Positions 10,976-23,437 of a stretch of DNA of 64,000 nucleotides are shown here, in pieces. A program made the position numbers and the translations under genes. The notes under the pieces were generated by a model, which worked only from the letters and a program-made list of their open reading frames with translations, had not been told where the DNA came from and did no database searches. The DNA is from Chenopodium formosanum. Lineage: Eukaryota; Streptophyta; Magnoliopsida; Caryophyllales; Amaranthaceae. The DNA lies in the NCBI GenBank assembly GCA_024500155.1, contig CM044874.1:44490384-44554383 (forward strand). Direction: 5' to 3'. Positions within the stretch are counted from its first letter, which is position 1; each line of letters begins with the position of its first letter.

Positions 10976-12343
10976 TGTTATAATTATTGTTGTTGTTATC
11001 GTAGTTGTTGCTGTTAATGTTTGCTATTATTATCACTACTAGCTACAACAAATACTTGCACAAATTACTACTACTACTACTATTCACATATATAAGCCCT
11101 ACTTACTTGCTTACGTATAGTACTACTACTTCCTATTATTCTTATTCTTATTATTATTATGGATTATTAAAGATAGTTTCATAAATACAAGTGTTGATTT
11201 TATAAAAAGGTTATGATAATAAATTGTTCATGCACAACTAGTCAAAGTCGATAGTCTAAGTCCTTGTGTTTATGGGTTTTGAAAAGTATTTGATTAGGAT
11301 TATTGGTTTGTTATAGGAGGAATTTCGGGTTTGAAATTAGGAGCTCCGTATTGTGTTCAAAGATCAAGGTACGTACACATGGCTAGATCTTTTAAAGTGA
11401 CTTTTATATGCAACGTGATTTACATGTTAAATGATTTCGAACCATGTTTAAATGTTCGTGAAATATATTTTGGTGAAACATGTTTTAAGTGTTTGATCTA
11501 AAATGTTTAAATATTTCATACGGTTGATTATAAACTTGTACTGATATTCAAGATGTTTTAAAAAGGAAGTTTTATTGTTTAAATTATCCCAATTATGGGA
11601 TATTGGAAGGTCTATTTAACAGGATTTACCCCTTGGATCTTTGGATTTTTAACTCCCACTATGCGGAGTAAGTTAAAGACTATGGACTTTGTATGACGTA
11701 GTCTTTCCCCTTGATAGCACTATGTAAAGGAGTTACTAGCTTGGGGGGTGTGCACACTGAGATGAGAAAATGATTTATGAAAACATGAATTGATCCATCC
11801 TATTCGGAATTATCTTCGAAAAGCTGGTTATTTCGAAAATTGGTTCTTTGACAAGTTTTTATACATGAATTTCTATTCAGGAATGGTTTGGATAAATTCT
11901 GATTTATTAAAGTTAAATCTCTTCGAAAGCATGTTTAATTAATTAAATTGATTTTACATGTCTAGCATTTGTATGTACTTATCATTTTGGCTAATACGTA
12001 TTTTGTTTTGTTTTGGCTTGGCCCTACTTATCATTTTGATAAGTAGATAGGTGATGACGATGGGACAACGTGAACTATATGCTGCATTGGGAATGATGGG
12101 CGGTGAAGCCGGTCATCACCTAGTCTAATTTAGTAAACATCGTATCAGTAGTTACTTTTGTAGTCACTTTGAAAGTGTATCAAACTATTATTATTACTAT
12201 TATTATTAATGAAAGACAAGTACTATTTTCCGCTGCAAAACTCTGTTAAGCCTTGCGTAATCACGTGGCGGTAATACTCCCAAGTTACTCCCTAAAGTTG
12301 GATTATTATTGTTAATATTAGAGAGTAATTTGGGGGTGTAACA

Positions 12344-13192
12344 AAGTGGTATCAGTTTTCGGGTCTTAAAAAGATAAAAAAAAAATTGGAATATAAAACT
12401 GATGGGTAGACCTGAGAGGGGCATATAGGATAGAGTTTCGCATTTGTAATCTGAAAGTATATATTAAGTATATATTTAAGTAAAAACTACTTTCCATTTT
12501 AATATGACAAAAGATTAATAGTGTGGATTATTGGATTGGCAATGAGCTCTGGCTAGGAAGGACTTGGGCTCAGGGCAACGTCGTCCCTAACCTCTCTTAC
12601 CTGAGATCTCATTGGTCCAATTAATCCACATTATGAATCAAGTATTCAACTTATAACTATACATATATAATATTTCCTAAATTAAAGAGTTTGAAACATA
12701 TTCAAAAATGATTTCGAACTTTACGTGAATTATGTGCATATGGACTAAGCAAACGTCTAAACTATGTTTTAGTATAAAAAGGTTCGAATTAAAATTCGAA
12801 TTGCATTGAGATTGATAGACTTTTGGGAATTTCATATTCCAAGGTATATTAGTGAAGGTTTATGAATTATTATTAGATAATTATTCCTAACTTGGAAAAG
12901 GATTGGAAGGTGAATTGCACTCTTATGTGATGAATTATATGGTGAAGTAGTGTTTGTTGATTTGTATGATATAATTGTATGCAAATTATGATAAATCTTA
13001 TGATGATTTTTTTTAGACCTTACTTAGAGTTGCTTCTAAAATGGCAATTTAGTCTTGCTAGTTAAACTGATGAACGTTTAGTTTTCAAGATATTTTGTGA
13101 ACAGTAAAGTTATCACATCTCTAAGTCTTTGTTGGATGGATGAGTAATTTGTTTGTAAATTCATGTGTCTATTTACCACATTATTTAGGATC
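12344..13192 (+). other. Element A primer-binding site and leader
   Basis: The LTR end is followed by AAGTGGTATCAG; TGGTATCAG at 12347-12355 matches the start of the usual primer site for initiator Met-tRNA. The ~840-base untranslated leader that follows contains a GC-richer block at 12545-12615 (CAGGGCAACGTCGTCCCT, able to form a small hairpin). No gene seen. Confidence 0.7.
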
Positions 13193-14259
13193 ATGTCTCT
13201 AAGGCAACGAATTAAGAAAGAGCGTAGTTCCAAGGTCAGCTCTGTCATCAAAAGGCTAATCAAAATAACCGAAAACATAGCTGGTATTGTCTCAAACCAG
13301 GGAAAAGCTCATAATGACCTTAATGCTTTTAAGGAAGTTTTTAAAAGAATAGCTGCGGCCAAACCACCCACTTAACTTAGCAAATTAGACCCAGCGAGCT
13401 TAGAAAATTGGGTAAGAGAATTTGATAAACTTTTTGATGCTATTAATTGCCCTGAGGAATTAAATGTCAATAATGTTGTTTATTACCTTAGAGAGGAAGT
13501 CGATTTGTGGTGGAGTCAAAGGAGAGATGACTTGTTGAGTAATCCTAACTTTGGGTGGGCTCAATTAAAGGAAGCTTTGAGAGAGAAGTTTTACCCTGCC
13601 TATTTGAGGAAACGAAAGTGTATGGAGTTTACAAACCTTAGAATGGGGAACATGACGATTAATGACGAAAGTGTATGGAGTTTACAAACCTTAGAATGGC
13701 ACCTGAGGTAGTGCCAACTGAGGCGCTTAAGGCCCAAAGGTTTGAGCAAGGTTTGACTTTAACCCTTCAAGGGAAATTGGGAGGAGTGACTTTTGAGACC
13801 TTAGATGAGGTTTACGGGAGGGCAGCGCACCTTTATGGGATCAAGGGGAGAGAGCTAGAGGGAAACTATTCTGGGGAGAAGAGGAAGCCTAATGGAGCTT
13901 TCAATGGGAGTGAGAAGAAACCCTAGGTTGAGGGGAACCCGAGTGGGAATTTTAATAGGAAAAGGGACAACAGGGGTAATTTTGAAAGAGGGAATGGGAA
14001 CCGAGGGAATGGAGACAAACCCAAGAGAACCTATTTTTGCAAGAGATGTGCGAAAAACCACCCAGGAAAGGATTGTGAGGGAAACCTAGTGACTTGTGGC
14101 TACTGCCAAAAGCTAGGCCCCCGTGAGTATGAGTGTTACAAGAAGGTTTCAAATGAGCAATAAGGTAAACCCCAAGATGAACCCAAGCCAATTCAGCCCA
14201 GCGGATTCAATCCTAAGCCTAGACCCAACAACAACAGTGGAGCCGCTCCCAAGGGTCGT
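13193..14259 (+). pseudogene. Element A gag, degraded
   Basis: Starting at the ATG of 13193, the frame encodes a chromovirus-type Gag: coat-like helical region, a Retrotrans_gag block (around WVREFDKLFDAI, REEVDLWWSQRRDDL, LREKFYPAYLRKRK) and two zinc knuckles near 14030-14150. Knuckle 2 reads C-x2-C-KLGPREYEC, with Pro where His is expected, so it is broken. There are premature stops at 13372 (TAA), 13924 (TAG) and 14161 (TAA). A 34-base block (13613-13646) is repeated at 13666-13699 in place of the normal sequence and shifts the frame. Gag would package the element RNA into particles. Confidence 0.85.
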
Positions 14260-16935
14260 GTGTTCGAGATGAACAGCCGTGAGGCTGCAACTGCTTCTGA
14301 TGTGGTAATTGGCAATTTCTTTATTTGTTCTATGTCTACTAAAGTCTTGTTTGATTCAGGGGCGTCTCACTCTTTTATTTCTAGAACTTTAGTAGATAGA
14401 CTCAAGTTAGAGAGTCTGGTGTCTGTTTCCTTAGATATTGCTATCCCATCAGGGGAAGTGGTGAGTTGCACAAAAATGCATCAGAGGGTACCTCTTGTTA
14501 TTTCAAATGTAGAGTTTCCGTCAGACTTAATCAAGCTTGACTTACAAGATCTCGATGTTATTTTGGGGATGGACTGGTTGGGCAAGTACAAGGCCCAAAT
14601 TGATTGCGAGGCCCAAAAGGTCACATTGTGTGGCCCGGGCAAGGTTAGAGTAACTTATCGAAGGAAGGGGAGGAAATCAGGGTTAAAAATCATATCTACT
14701 TTGCAACTTAAGAAGTGTGTAGCAAAAGGACATCCACTGTATTTGTGTAGCGTCCAAAGGATAGAAGAAGGAGGTAGAGATGATGGGAAAAATATTCCAG
14801 TAGTAAATGAATTTCTTGACGTTTTCCCCGAAGAAATTCCAGGGATGCCACATGTGAGGGATGTTGAGTTTACTATAGACTTAGTGCCCGGGACATGACC
14901 TATTTCAAAGGCTCCATATAGGATGGCCCCGACTGAGATGAAAGAGTTGAAGACCCAGTTAGACGACTTGCTGGAGAAAGGATACATTCGACCAAGTTCA
15001 TCACCATGGGGTGCACCGGTGTTGTTCGTAAAGAAGAAGGATGGAAGCTTGAGGCTATGTATAGATTACCGAGGGTTGAATAATGTGACAGTAAAAAATA
15101 AGTACCCTTTACCTAGGATTGATGATTTGTTCGACCAGTTAAAAGGGGCGGGAATATTTTCGAAGATCGATTTGAGGTCAAGGTATCATCAGTTGAGAAT
15201 AGCAGAGTCGGACATTGCAAAAAGTGCTTTTAGGACTCGTTATGGTCATTATGAATTAATTGTAATGCCATTTGGGTTAGCCAATGCACTTGCTGTTTTT
15301 AAGGATTTAATGCACCGAATTTTTAGGCCATACTTGGACAAGTTTGTAGTGGTGTTTATCGATGATATTTTGGTGTACTCGAAGGGTCGAGATGAGCATG
15401 GGGACCATTTGAGGGCGGTATTGGCAACCTTAAGAGAGCATCAATTATATGCCAAACTCTCAAAGTGTGAGTTTTGGTTGGAACAGGTAGCTTTCCTAGG
15501 TCATGTGATTTCTAAGGAAGGAGTATCGGTGGACCCAGCAAAGGTAAAGGCTGTAAGTGAATGGCCGACCCCGAGGAGTGTGTCAGATGTTCGGAGTTTT
15601 CTTGGGTTAACAGGTTACTATAGAAGATTTGTTAAGGATTTCTCGAGAATTGCAAGGCCTATGACGAGCTTAATGAGGAAAGAATGTAAGTATGAGTGGA
15701 CTCCGGAGTGTGAGAAGGCTTTTCAGACATTAAAAGATAAGTTGACTATGGCACATGTGTTAGCCCTGCCTGATGGAAGTGAGCAATATGAGGTGTATAG
15801 TGATGCGTCAAAGTTCGGGTTAGGTTGTGTGCTGATGCAAAATCGAAAGGTGATTGCTTATGCCTCGAGACAGTTGAAGCCTTATGAGGTGAATTACCCG
15901 ACCCATGACTTGGATTTAGCCGCAATTGATTTTCATTGAAGATTTGGAGACACTACTTGTACGGAGTGACATGTAGGATTTTCACCGATCACAAGAGTTT
16001 GAAGTACATATTCACTCAAAAGGAGTTGAACATGAGACAACGACGATGGTTGGAGTTGATTAAGGATTACGACTTGGAGATTCAGTATCATGAAGGGAAA
16101 GCGAATGTTGTAGCTGATGCATTAAGTAGGAAGTCAATTCATGCAGTTAACGCGATGATCCTACCAGATCAATTATGTGTGGAGTTCCAAAAGATGAATT
16201 TAGAGGTATTGGAACAAGGAGAGGTAAAGGAAATTTTGGGTGCCTTGTTGAGAAAACCGTCGATTTATGATGAGATTTGAGAAAGTCAGCCTGGGGACGA
16301 GAAGTTGAACAAGATTAAAGAAAAAATCGAGGAAGGGCAAATATTGGACTTTTTAATAACCGATGATGGAAGCATGAGGTTTAAAGGGAGATGGTGTGTT
16401 CCATATAATCGAGGTGATTTGAAGCAAAGGTTGATGGAGGAAGCTCACAGTTCTCCTTATTCAATGCATCCCGGAGGGGATAAGGTGTATAAGGACATGA
16501 AAAAGACATTCTGGTGGTCGAATATGAAAAGGGAAGTGGCAGAATTTGTGGCTAAATGTTTGACTTGTCAAAAGGTCAAAATTGAGCATAAGAGACCCCA
16601 AGGAACAGTTCAATCCTTGGAGGTTCCTAGTTGGAAGTGGGATTCGATCTCTATGGATTTTGTAAAAGCTTTGCCAAAAACTCGAGCAGGAAATGATACG
16701 ATTTGGGTCATAGTGGATCGACTAACGAAGTGTGCAACGTTCATACCCATGAGGAGTACATGGTCGATAGATTAATTGGGAAGAGCGTATGTGAAATTTG
16801 TGGTGAAATACCATGGTGTGCCAAAGGACATCATCTCGAATAGAGACTCAAGGTTCTTATCCAACTTCTGGCAGAGTTTACAAAAAGCTATGGGGACTAT
16901 GTTGTTGATGAGCACTGCATTTCACCCCACAACCG
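14260..16935 (+). pseudogene. Element A pol, part 1: protease, RT, RNase H, integrase N-terminus
   Basis: Domains in order: aspartic protease (VLFDSGASHSFIS, 14347 on); RT (RLCIDYRGLN, KIDLRSRYHQLRI, catalytic FIDDILVY near 15355-15380); Ty3-type RNase H (YSDASKFGLGCVL to DHKSLKYIF); zinc-binding integrase start (H-x-H...CLTCQKVK) and catalytic core (WDSISMDFV, ISNRDSRF). Breaks: CGA to TGA in VPGT-stop-PISKAP (14896), a one-base deletion near 15930 that changes frame, nonsense codons at 16278 and 16773. The integrase is cut at 16935 inside STAFHPTT by copia element F and resumes at 40110. The RT active-site YxDD equivalent (IDD) is intact. Confidence 0.93.
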
Positions 16936-18158
16936 TGAAAGGAATAGTGTCCTTCAAACAAGTGTATTATTCTGATAGCGGGTTCAGGATTATTAGAAAG
17001 CTAATATATTCAGTAAGGTCAAGTGATCGGAATACCTGGGTGGAGGCCGCTTCCGATCAGTAATATTAATATAATTAATATTACAGCTTAATCTTGACTG
17101 AACCCTTCGGGTCACACCCAAGCAAATATATGCGAACCAACTCGACGAATTAATTCGGAAGAAATTAATTCGTCGCCCGAGTGTTAAATAATTAGACATT
17201 GGTAATTCGAGCTTAGAGCGTCGAAACCGATCGTCGGAAGTCGAGTCTAAATGATAAGAGACGAGACGCGCAAAATAATAATAAATCGACAATGTTCCCG
17301 TAAATACCCCTAGCATCGGTGTGCCCCGAGCATCCGAATGCTAAGGGCAAGACGAGCTGGTGCACCGTGCTGGCAGCCACGGCCAGCCGCGGCTAGGCAC
17401 AGCAGCAGCCGCGCCGCGCCACGACAGCAGCCGCACCACGGCAGCAACCGCATCCGCACCGCGCCATAGCAGCAGCTGGGTGCGGGCTGGGCTCGGGCCG
17501 GGGTCGGGCTTGGCTCATGACTTGGCTCGGGCCATAGGGCCGTGAATAAGGGGAAGCTTAGATTATGGAGTAAGTGGGGTTGCCATGTGGCGCAAGGTGA
17601 GGGAGAGAGTGGGGAGCAAGTTTGGTCCCCATCTCCAAGTGGTCCTCAACTACTCCCTCATGTATGCTTGACACTTGTTGATTTATTACTAGTTTGCTTA
17701 ATAATTTTATTTTAGCTTTAAAATAAAATGTGAAAATCTCATTGTCCCACATTGATGGGAGAGATTTTCATACTCCCATCATTCCCTATAAATACCCAAC
17801 TTGGGGCATTGAAAATGATGCTTGAGTGGGAGTTAAATAGAGCATTCCATAATATTGGAAAAACTCTTAAACTCGTATAACACTCGGATTTTGGTCGGAC
17901 CTTGCTAACTCCAAGGTAACGGACCTTAAAGTTGTGTTCGCCCCATTTGTGGGTGGATACCTTCAGAGGCGCGGCGCTTGACGTGCTCGTAGCTTTCAAG
18001 TAAGAGCCCCGGTTTTTGGGCGAAGCTCGCTTCGAGGGTAAGATTCGTTATCTTTTCTTTGTGTTTATTTATTTATGCTTTATGATTTTAATTATTGCGA
18101 GTGGTTCCATGGGTCGGGGTTTGTTTTCGCGGTGAGTCGGACTCACCAAACTCCAACA
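16936..18158 (+). repeat. 5' LTR of copia element F
   Basis: Starts TGAAAGGAATAG and ends ACTCCAACA; 1,223 bases. It contains a GC-rich imperfect repeat block at 17350-17545 (GCAGCAGCCGC, GGGCTCGGGCC types), then a TATA box TATAAATA at 17788-17795. The block is in U3, so it could be a promoter element. The open frame over it is low complexity and not a gene. Confidence 0.93.
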
Positions 18159-20592
18159 GCGGTATCAGAGCCCCGCTCGTTTATTTTTATAATCATGTTT
18201 TTCAAGGTTTATTTTGGCTTAATTTTCTGGTTTAAGTTGCTAATTAGATTAGTAGCTTGGTTTTATTTATTTTAATCCCGTTTAATGTCGATTAGTAGCT
18301 TGGGTGGAAAACGTGTTCTGGAAAGGTTTTTATCCCTAAGGGGATTGTGATCTTAGCCAAATTCTGTCCAGAAATGCCTTTTTCGAGGGGTTTTTCGTTT
18401 TTGACGAAAAATTTTAAGTCTTTTCTAACCTTGAAATTAATGGCATAAATTGTTGATTATATGGTTGATTATTTGCATTATTTTCTGCATTTTTATGTCC
18501 CCTTAAAGCACACTTACTTGGTAGTATTTGATGCTTAAAGGTTGATCTATTTTCACATAATTGCAAACTAATTGCTTTTTAGTGTGAAAATGTTAATTTG
18601 GAGGCTTCCTAAGTGTTAAAGATTCAATGTTTATTTGTGATAAGTGATTGAAACTTTAAAAACCACTAAATTCCATGTTATTTTGTGTTAAACCTTGATG
18701 TTTTAATCATTTTGAGTTGATTGGAAACATAAAGTTTCGATTTTTGTGATAGAAATTTGGTTATCTTCATGTTGGAAGATATAATTTTCAAGGATTCACA
18801 AAATTTAGATGTTGGAATTTTCATTTGAACATTTAAGTTCATATTTTTCCAATTTCCCTTTATTTTGTCAAATTCTCAAGTTTAATTTAAATTGATTAAA
18901 TTGAAAGTGAGAAATTGCCTCAATTTTATGTTGCACCAAGCTAAACCAATTTAATTAAGAATGGTTCTTGGAATTACTTTGGTTATTTGCACTTTGAAAA
19001 TTTTATTAAGTTAGACTTGTTTAAAATTTTATTTTGCACTCTAAATAAGTTCTAAAATTAATTTAGAATTAATTATTGTTGTCTCGCGAAAAGGGATCAA
19101 ATCCCGAGGCCGTGGCACGCAAAACGAGGCATTGCATCACCTTGGCGAGCCGAACTGCATAGCAGCCCATATGTGGCTGCCAAGGTGGCAGCACCGCCTT
19201 GTTTGTGGCCACACGTGCGGCCATGCCGTGGCAGCAGCCCGCGGGCATGTGCCGTGGGTCGTGTGCTCGTGTTTTTTGGCATGTGCGTATGCTTGGTGCG
19301 GTGAGGTGACTAGCCGTAATATTTCTTATTTTGCCGTTTTATTTATTTTAATTAATTTTGTTTATTTTAATTAAAATTTTGGAGGCTAGGCCTCGGTTTT
19401 GAGCGGCATTGGCAAAATTTCATTTTGACAAGTTTGGGTGCTACCGACTTAATTAATTAGATTAATTAAGGAAATGCGAAATTTAGTGGGAGCTTCAATT
19501 ATTAATGACGTAAATCATATAATCGGTTAAACAACTTTGACTAGTTTTAATTAGGCGTGTTAATCGGATTAACCACCTAGATTAGTTACTAGTGCGCGCA
19601 TTGTTTAAATGCATTTTTACTTGTTTTAATTTTGTAAATTGCATGGGCCATTCACAAATAGTGAATGGATGAATGGAATATATATATATTCTCTCTCACA
19701 GGTTTTATGAAATGGCAACTAGTGGGATCCGACTAGGATAGAAAATACGGACTACGTGCCGTTATGTATTTTTGTAAATCTAAATACGGTCTACGCACCG
19801 TTAAGTATTTTTGTACTTTATTATTTAGATCATTCCTAGTTGTAGACAATATTTTTTGCATAGTTTGGTTAAGTCTTGAAGACGGCGTATCTTGGAAGAC
19901 AAAGCCTTGAATTGCAAATGAAGACCTTTTGAAGATCTGAAGATCTCAAGGGGTCATGCTAGTTGCCAATATGCATCTATAATTTCGCTTTATATTTTAT
20001 GCTTATATATATATGTGTGAATTATTCGTTAGATGCATGTTTAGGTTTTCTTGATGTTGCGATGATTAGTTAAGTTCACTTAAATCAACCAACATAGAAA
20101 TCCTAGGTCCCTAATAATATTGAGTCAAACTTGCCTTTCCAAGACAACACTTACTAACCGAACGAGAGTGATGGTAGGCTACGCCAAAGCGAGGTGCCAT
20201 CACTTCTCCAAGGGGAATAAGGCACACCGGGTGTGCACGTTGGTTTTGGTTTAACTCATCGGTATGAGTGAGGAGTCCTCACATACCGTGGCAAAAGAGA
20301 TACATCGTCAAAGATGCATTAGATGCGACGATTGTCTAACCAAGAGTGGCTTAGAGCCATTAGCAAGACAATGCTTACCCTAGAAGATTGAGTGTTTAAG
20401 ACAAGCCAAAGCATGCTTAACCACTCTTTGTTTCTTCGGATCTTGGAATCGCCTTATTTTCACAAAATAGGGACAATTTTTACGTGTGAATAAGACGTTA
20501 AATAAGTATTGAAAATTTGCATGAATTAAAATTCAATCTTATTTAAGTATATTTGAATGGTTTTTCATTAAAATTCTTTCAATTGTAGAATC
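18159..20592 (+). other. Element F primer site and unusually long (2.4 kb) leader
   Basis: GGTATCAGAGCC at 18161-18172 is the Met-tRNA type primer site. The leader has a GC-rich island at 19081-19312 in AT-rich surroundings, and a 34-base direct repeat with AAATACGG-CTACG at 19743-19776 and 19782-19815. I found no convincing open frame. It may hold a packaging signal or internal ribosome entry, but nothing in the sequence proves that. Confidence 0.6.
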
Positions 20593-21430
20593 ATGTCTTC
20601 AACTAATGACAACGACCTTATGTACCCGGAACTTCCCGAAAAGTTACCATTTTTGCTCAATTTGGTGAACTTCAAGGAATGGGAAGATGAACTCCGAAAG
20701 ACACTCAGTAATTGCTACCTAGAGCATATCATGGACACTCCGATCCCGAGCTTCTACTCGAAAGGGATCATGAGTGATGAAGCTCATGAAGAATGGAGTA
20801 TAGATTGCAAGAGAGTTTCCAAACTCATGGCAAACTCCATCCCGGATCAATGGAGAAGGGTTTTCTCCGGCTATTTTCCGGACATGATGCTCAAAGCTCT
20901 TGAGGATGTGGTCAATATGAGGGTCACCAAGAGTGCTAGGGGCAATTATGATGGTCATGTGGAGGATGTGACTAGGTCACTCTCCAAAATAAGGATCAAG
21001 CCACCGCAAGAAGGTTGTCTCTCGAAAGAAAGACAAGAGGTATGGGGAAAAGTCTACAGTGCGAGACTTAGGCCCGGAATTCCACTTCAAGCTCATGTAA
21101 TTAACATGACAAGGTTATTCAACCATCTGGAGCTAATTGGCAAACCAGTGGAAGACGAGCAAGCGGCTCACATGCTTCTTAGCTCTCTTCACTCGGGGTA
21201 TGTGGGGCTTAAGATGCGTCTCACCGCCAATAGGGATAGGCTGTCCGTAAGGGAAGTCATCCAAGAGCTCCAAAAGACCTATTCTTGCAAGAAGGCTAAC
21301 TTTACCCTTAGACCAAGGAAGAAGGAGTTCAAAGACAAGAGGAAGATGCGCTGCTTCTATTGTGGTAATCCCGGACACTACAAATGAGAATGCGGCATGT
21401 ATTTGGATGATGAGGCGAAAGGAAAAGTAA
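20593..21430 (+). pseudogene. Element F gag
   Basis: From the ATG at 20593 the frame encodes a copia Gag of the UBN2/DUF4219 kind: N-terminal PELPEKLPFLLNLVNFKEWEDEL, a helical core, and a zinc knuckle CFYCGNPGHYK-stop-EC, in which the codon after Lys is TGA (21385-21387), probably from an Arg CGA. The Gag would form the particle shell and bind element RNA. After the stop the frame continues for about 28 codons and is then lost. Confidence 0.85.
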
Positions 21431-21481
21431 CCTCAACCTCAGGTATCATCTTATACACTTGAATATAAGCAATTTTAAAAG

Positions 21482-21739
21482 GTATTAGATACCGGAAAAT
21501 TGACTCACAACACACTCCTTTTTCAGGAACTAAGTGAGCGGTGCTTTTTTCAAGAGGAATCGAGTTCACAAGTAGGATGGAAGTGATCTATCCAAGAGAA
21601 ACTTGTAATCTCATGTTTTGTCTAAAGAAGTAGAACTTATTTAGTTTTATCTACCATACTTTTGATGTATTTCCGACGTTTGACGTCATTTTCATCAAAT
21701 CAAGACCTTTTGTTTTGATGTCTTGAACATATTTATGGA
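21482..21739 (+). pseudogene. Element F protease remnant
   Basis: A single VLDTG (DTG at 21488-21496) marks where the aspartic protease should be, but the downstream residues do not match the usual SSHMC and no further protease block is seen before the pre-integrase domain. The segment is far shorter than the ~100 residues expected, so most of the protease is deleted or scrambled. This alone would block polyprotein processing. Confidence 0.5.
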
Positions 21740-23437
21740 ATGACACTTTCACGTGTTTTTAGACAAATGTTTGATACCAATACAAAGAAAGCTAAGACTA
21801 CACAGTCTAGTCAAACTTACTTGTGGCATTGTCGCCTTGGCCACATTAACATCAAACGCATCAAGAAACTTCTACAAGAAGGTATTCTTGACTCATTTGA
21901 TTTAGAATCCTTTGAGAATTGCGAAGGATGTTTATTAGGCAAGATGATAAAGCAACCATTCTCCAAGTTAGGAGAAAGGGCCGGTGACTTGTTGGGACTA
22001 ATACACACCGATGTATGTGGACCAATGAGTACACCCGCAAGGAGTGGTTATCGGTATTTCATAACCTTCACGGACGACTTTAGTAGATATGACTATGTCT
22101 ATCTAATGTCGCACAAATCTGAATCGTTTGATAAATTCAAAGAATTTTAGAAAGAAGTTGAAAACCAACTCAGGAAGAAAATCAAAGCTCTTTGATCGGA
22201 TTGAGGTGGCGAATATTTGAGCCAAGAGTTCGATGACCATCTGAAAGAACATGAAATACTTTCAGAGTTTACACCTCCGGGAAATCCTCAATGGAATGGA
22301 GTATCTGAAAGGAGGAATCGAACCCTGTTAGACATGGTCCGATCTACTATGGGTCTTAGTGAACTTCCAATCTCTTTCTGGGGACATGCACTTTTAACTG
22401 CGGCACTCACTCTAAATCGTGCTCCGTCAAAAGCAGTGGAAAAGACTCCATATGAATTATGGACAAGCAAACCGCCAAGGTTGTCTTTTCTCAAGATTTG
22501 GGGATGCGAAGCATATGTCAAGAAACTCATCTCTGACAAACTTCATCCAAAATCTGACAAGGTTTACTTTGTGGGTTATCCAAAAGAAACCAAAGGGTAT
22601 TACTTCTACAACAAATCCGAGAACAAAGTGTTTGTTGCTCGTGATGGTGTCTTCTTAGAGAAAGAGCATCTCTCCAAAATGACAAGTGGGAGGAAAATTG
22701 AACTCGACGAAGTTCGAGAGGACGAGCAACAAGGACAAGTTGACAATCAAAGTGCTTACCAAGCAGCTGTTGACATTGGTCAAAGTCAAAATATGCAAAG
22801 TCAACCCGACAATGCAAATGCTCAGTCCATTACCCTACGTAGGTCGACTCGGCCAATATCTTAACCTGACAGATATCTCGGTGTTGTATTAACCAAAGAT
22901 CAGGACATCCTAGTAGTTGATGGAGATGAGCCGGCAACCTACAAGCAAGCTATGACGAGCCCCGACTCTGCAAAATGGCAAGAGGCTATGAAATACGAAA
23001 TGGACTCCATGTTTGAAAATCAAGTATGGGACTTGGTTGATTTACCCGCAGGTTACAAACCTATCGGATGTAAATGGATTTTCAAGATGAAAACTGACAA
23101 AGATGGAAATGTATTTATTTACAAAGCAAGGCTTGTAGCAAAAGGTTACAGGCAAATTCATGGTATTGATTATGATGAAACCTTTTCTCCAGTTGCTATG
23201 CTTAAGTCCGTTCGAATTCTTCTAGCGATTACTGCATATTACAATTATGAAGTATGGCAGATGGACGTCAAAACCGCCTTCCTCAATGGGATTTTGGAAG
23301 AAACCCTGTATATGACACAGCCTGAAGGTTTTGTCGACCAGAATAATCCTAAGAAGGTATGCAAGCTTAAGAAGTCCATTTATGGATTAAAGCAAGCAAG
23401 CAGGAGTTGGAATCTGCGATTTGATGAAGCCATCAGT
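21740..23437 (+). pseudogene. Element F pol, part 1: integrase and RT N-terminus
   Basis: One frame runs through: the pre-integrase zinc domain (YLWHCRLGHINIKRI ... CEGCLLGK), integrase core with the catalytic D at HTDVCGPM, a second D region decayed at GGEYLS, and E within NGVSERRNRTLLDMV, then the RT start (WIFKMKTDKDGN, YKARLVAKGYRQ, VWQMDVKTAFLNG, SIYGLKQA). In-frame stops: TAG 22148 (from Trp TGG), TGA 22193 and TGA 22202 (both from Arg CGA by family comparison), TAA 22862. No frameshift. The frame is cut at 23437 by element E and continues in phase at 36939. Confidence 0.92.

Larger units (their letters stand above)
7824..12343 (+). repeat. 5' LTR of element A, split by LINE1
   Basis: The LTR is present as 7824-7903 and 10844-12343, ending GTGTAACA. 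It matches 41103-41182 and 51090-52558 of the 3' LTR. LTR positions of about 80-480, which hold the TATATATA of the 3' copy (41512-41519), are missing here: LINE1 occupies the junction, so its insertion was accompanied or followed by a ~400-base deletion. This 5' LTR therefore lacks its promoter. Confidence 0.85.

Noticed and set aside
10649..11036. Long frames encoding poly-Tyr, poly-Leu or poly-Asn
   Set aside because: They are translations of the (TTA)n/(CTA)n microsatellite in the LTR; the same occurs at 51023-51226.
17360..17545. GC-rich small protein in the copia LTR
   Set aside because: Low-complexity Ala/Arg/Ser-rich frame, not preserved with its length in the other LTR (39285-39491), and overlapping U3.
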